Below are positions 62,035 through 64,000 of a DNA stretch of 64,000 nucleotides, piece after piece. The stretch's first letter is position 1, and each line of letters begins with the position of its first letter. A program made the translations under genes and the position numbers. The notes under the pieces are model-generated. The model was not told the DNA's origin and ran no database searches. It saw only the letters and a list, made by a program, of their open reading frames with translations. Source of the stretch: Pseudomonas sp. TNT3 (GTDB lineage: Bacteria > Pseudomonadota > Gammaproteobacteria > Pseudomonadales > Pseudomonadaceae); contig NZ_WFGV02000001.1 of assembly GCF_010095445.2 (NCBI RefSeq), positions 186,001 to 250,000 of the forward strand, given 5' to 3'.

Positions 62035-64000
62035 TCAAATACGCCGTGTGGCGTAACGCTTGAGCATGCTCGGGACATCGAGAATCAGCGCAATGCGACC
62101 GTCACCAGTGATGGTGGCGCCCGACATGCCCGGGGTTCCCTGGAGCATTTTGCCCAATGGCTTGATGACCACTTCTTCCTGGCCTACCAGTTGATCGACG
62201 ACGAAGCCGATCCGCTGTGTACCTACCGAGAGGATCACCACGTGGCCCTCGCGCTGCTCTTCATGAGCGGCGGAAGCGACCAGCCAGCGCTTGAGGTAGA
62301 ACAGTGGCAGTGCCTTGTCGCGCACGATCACCACTTCCTGACCGTCGACCACGTTGGTGCGCGACAGGTCGAGATGGAAGATCTCGTTGACGTTCACCAA
62401 CGGGAAGGCGAACGCCTGATTGCCCAACATGACCATCAGCGTCGGCATGATCGCCAGGGTCAATGGGACCTTGATGACAATCTTCGAACCCTGGCCCTTG
62501 GCCGAGTAGATGTTGATCGAACCGTTGAGCTGGGAAATCTTGGTTTTCACCACGTCCATGCCCACGCCTCGACCCGATACGTCGGAAATCTCGGTTTTTG
62601 TCGAGAATCCCGGCGCAAAAATCAGGTTGTAGCACTCGGTGTCGCTCAGGCGATCGGCCGCATCCTTGTCCATCACACCGCGCTTTACCGCGATGGAACG
62701 CAGGACATTAGGGTCCATGCCTTTGCCGTCATCGGAGATCGACAGCAGGATATGGTCGCCTTCCTGCTCCGCCGCCAGGATCACTTTGCCGCCCCGGGAC
62801 TTGCCCGATGCTTCGCGTTCTTCCGGCGATTCGATACCGTGGTCGACGGCGTTGCGCACCAAGTGGACCAGCGGATCGGCCAGGGCCTCGACGAGGTTCT
62901 TGTCGAGGTCGGTTTCTTCGCCAACCAGCTCAAGGTTGATCTCTTTCTTGAGCTGGCGAGCCAGGTCGCGAACCAGGCGCGGGAAACGCCCGAAGACTTT
63001 CTTGATCGGTTGCATCCGGGTCTTCATGACCGCGGTTTGCAGGTCAGCGGTGACCACATCGAGGTTCGACACCGCCTTGGACATGGCCTCATCGGCGCTG
63101 TTGGCGCCGAGTCGGACCAGGCGGTTACGCACCAGTACCAGTTCGCCAACCATGTTCATGATTTCATCGAGACGCGCGGTATCGACCCGCACGGTGGTCT
63201 CGGCTTCGCTGGCGGGCTTATCCGCCGGCGGAGCAGCTTGAGCACGAGCAGGAGCGGCCTTCGCCACTTCGGCTTTTGGCTCGGGAGCTTTGGCAACCGG
63301 CTTGGGGGCTGCAGCCTTGGCGACCGGCGTGGCGACCGATGCACTGGCGCCGGTAGCGGTACCGACCTCAGTGAACTTGCCTTTGCCGTGCAATTCGTCG
63401 AGCAGCGCTTCGAACTCGTGATCGGAGATCAGATCACTGCCCACTGCGGCGGCAGACGGGGCGGCCGGCACAGGCGCCGAAGCAATCGCCGACTCCAGCG
63501 CTTCGACCGCAAAGTTGCCCTTGCCGTGGAGCTGGTCCAGCAGTGCTTCAAATTCTTCGTCGGTAATGTCAGAGCTATCGCCTGCCGCTTTCGGAGCCGC
63601 TGGCGCTACGGGAGCCGCTGGCGGGACTACGGCATCAACAGCGAACTGACCTTTACCGTGCAACTGATCGAGCAATGACTCGAACTCGGCATCGGTGATT
63701 TCATCGCTGGGCGCGCCAGCGTTGCTGACAGGTGCCGGAGCAACAGGCGCGGCCTCGGCCTGCGCCTTGACGGCATTCAGAGAGTCCAGCAGCTGTTCGA
63801 ATTCGTTGTCGGTAATGTCACCTGAATCGCTTTCAGTAACCGGTGCCACGTCGACAACCGGCACCGCTTCGTCGGACGACTGCGGTTCAGCCAGACGGGC
63901 CAGTGCCGCCAGCAGTTCAGGTGTGGCAGCCGTGATCGGGCTGCGCTCGCGGACTTCGGTGAACATGCCGTTCACCGCGTCCAGTGCTTCGAGAACCACG
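62035..64000 (-). CDS. cheA: Chemotaxis histidine kinase CheA (5' end outside window)
   Basis: The frame is open to the window edge, so the P1 domain with the phosphorylated His lies outside. About 655 residues are seen. An unusual region (residues about 60-210 of the visible part) holds four repeats of the pattern ITD-x-EFE-x-LLD-x-L with HGKG-x-F after the last three. Then come the dimerisation domain ([20 protein letters not shown]), the catalytic domain ([33 protein letters not shown]), and the CheW-like end with [18 protein letters not shown]. It phosphorylates CheY and CheB. It precedes cheB by 49 bases. Confidence 0.97.
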   Translation of the reverse strand, partial: VVLEALDAVNGMFTEVRERSPITAATPELLAALARLAEPQSSDEAVPVVDVAPVTESDSGDITDNEFEQLLDSLNAVKAQAEAAPVAPAPVSNAGAPSDEITDAEFESLLDQLHGKGQFAVDAVVPPAAPVAPAAPKAAGDSSDITDEEFEALLDQLHGKGNFAVEALESAIASAPVPAAPSAAAVGSDLISDHEFEALLDELHGKGKFTEVGTATGASASVATPVAKAAAPKPVAKAPEPKAEVAKAAPARAQAAPPADKPASEAETTVRVDTARLDEIMNMVGELVLVRNRLVRLGANSADEAMSKAVSNLDVVTADLQTAVMKTRMQPIKKVFGRFPRLVRDLARQLKKEINLELVGEETDLDKNLVEALADPLVHLVRNAVDHGIESPEEREASGKSRGGKVILAAEQEGDHILLSISDDGKGMDPNVLRSIAVKRGVMDKDAADRLSDTECYNLIFAPGFSTKTEISDVSGRGVGMDVVKTKISQLNGSINIYSAKGQGSKIVIKVPLTLAIMPTLMVMLGNQAFAFPLVNVNEIFHLDLSRTNVVDGQEVVIVRDKALPLFYLKRWLVASAAHEEQREGHVVILSVGTQRIGFVVDQLVGQEEVVIKPLGKMLQGTPGMSGATITGDGRIALILDVPSMLKRYATRRI

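Noticed and set aside
61825..63678. A 617-codon frame antisense to cheB and cheA
   Set aside because: It crosses two certain genes and their gap, and has no protein-like domain.

Overview
The window looks like a Pseudomonas chromosome of the P. fluorescens type. The evidence is the gene order of the right half (cheA-cheB-motC-motD-parC-parP-cheW next to ccmABCDEFGHI, and gcl-hyi-glxR-ttuD-pyk), small families known mainly from Pseudomonas (DUF1652, DUF6124, MvaT-type xenogeneic silencers), and many REP-type palindromes with a RAYT transposase. The window splits near base 30,217 into an accessory part on the left and a conserved, GC-rich core part on the right.

Left part (1-30,217). This is a mosaic island of mostly short genes with decayed fragments. 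It starts with the 3' end of a haloacetate-dehalogenase-like hydrolase. Two signalling modules follow: an RsbQ-like hydrolase overlapping a PAS histidine kinase (2.4-4.7 kb), and a histidine kinase / double-domain KaiC ATPase / response regulator operon (6.5-9.1 kb). A metabolic and stress-like block comes next: FdhF/YdeP-type molybdopterin oxidoreductase, DUF2252 protein, HAD phosphatase and APC permease. Then there is a decay zone holding an intact MvaT-like silencer, a frameshifted second copy with its own terminator, a dctA 3' fragment, a SOS box joined to a collapsed umuD-umuC scar, and an orphan CcdA-like antitoxin between 29-bp direct repeats. A run of small unassigned genes and an Xre regulator lead to a four-gene recombinase operon at 24.3-30.1 kb.

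That operon encodes an active-looking tyrosine recombinase, a tyrosine-recombinase-fold protein, a second active-looking recombinase with a Cys-rich tail, and a small HTH/coiled-coil protein. All junctions overlap. The organisation matches the intA-tfp-intB-srap module of strand-biased circularizing integrative elements and resembles the GmtY/GmtZ/GmtX proteins. The second gene has an in-frame TGA with the frame open on both sides. The recombinase end lies inside a yedI-like (DUF808) gene, whose 3' end is missing and is not found elsewhere in the window, so the element probably runs past the left edge.

Right part (30,217-64,000). First come the truncated DUF808 gene, a TetR regulator and a REP/RAYT locus. 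A GlcG-like gene then diverges from the glyoxylate carboligase pathway (gcl, hyi, glxR, ttuD, pyk), with two perfect TTGTATACAA palindromes in the divergent promoter. Next are a urea transporter, a voltage-gated-type K+ channel, a sulfate-binding protein, RidA, a DUF6124 protein behind a strongly folded leader, an MFS exporter, PhnN and a small lipoprotein. The ccm operon (cytochrome c maturation) is complete and reads leftward. A FliK-like/FlhB-C-terminal-like pair reads rightward. The chemotaxis and motility operon, from cheA (5' end outside the window) to DUF2802, reads leftward to 56.5 kb.

All calls come from reading the sequence and from family knowledge. No database search was run.
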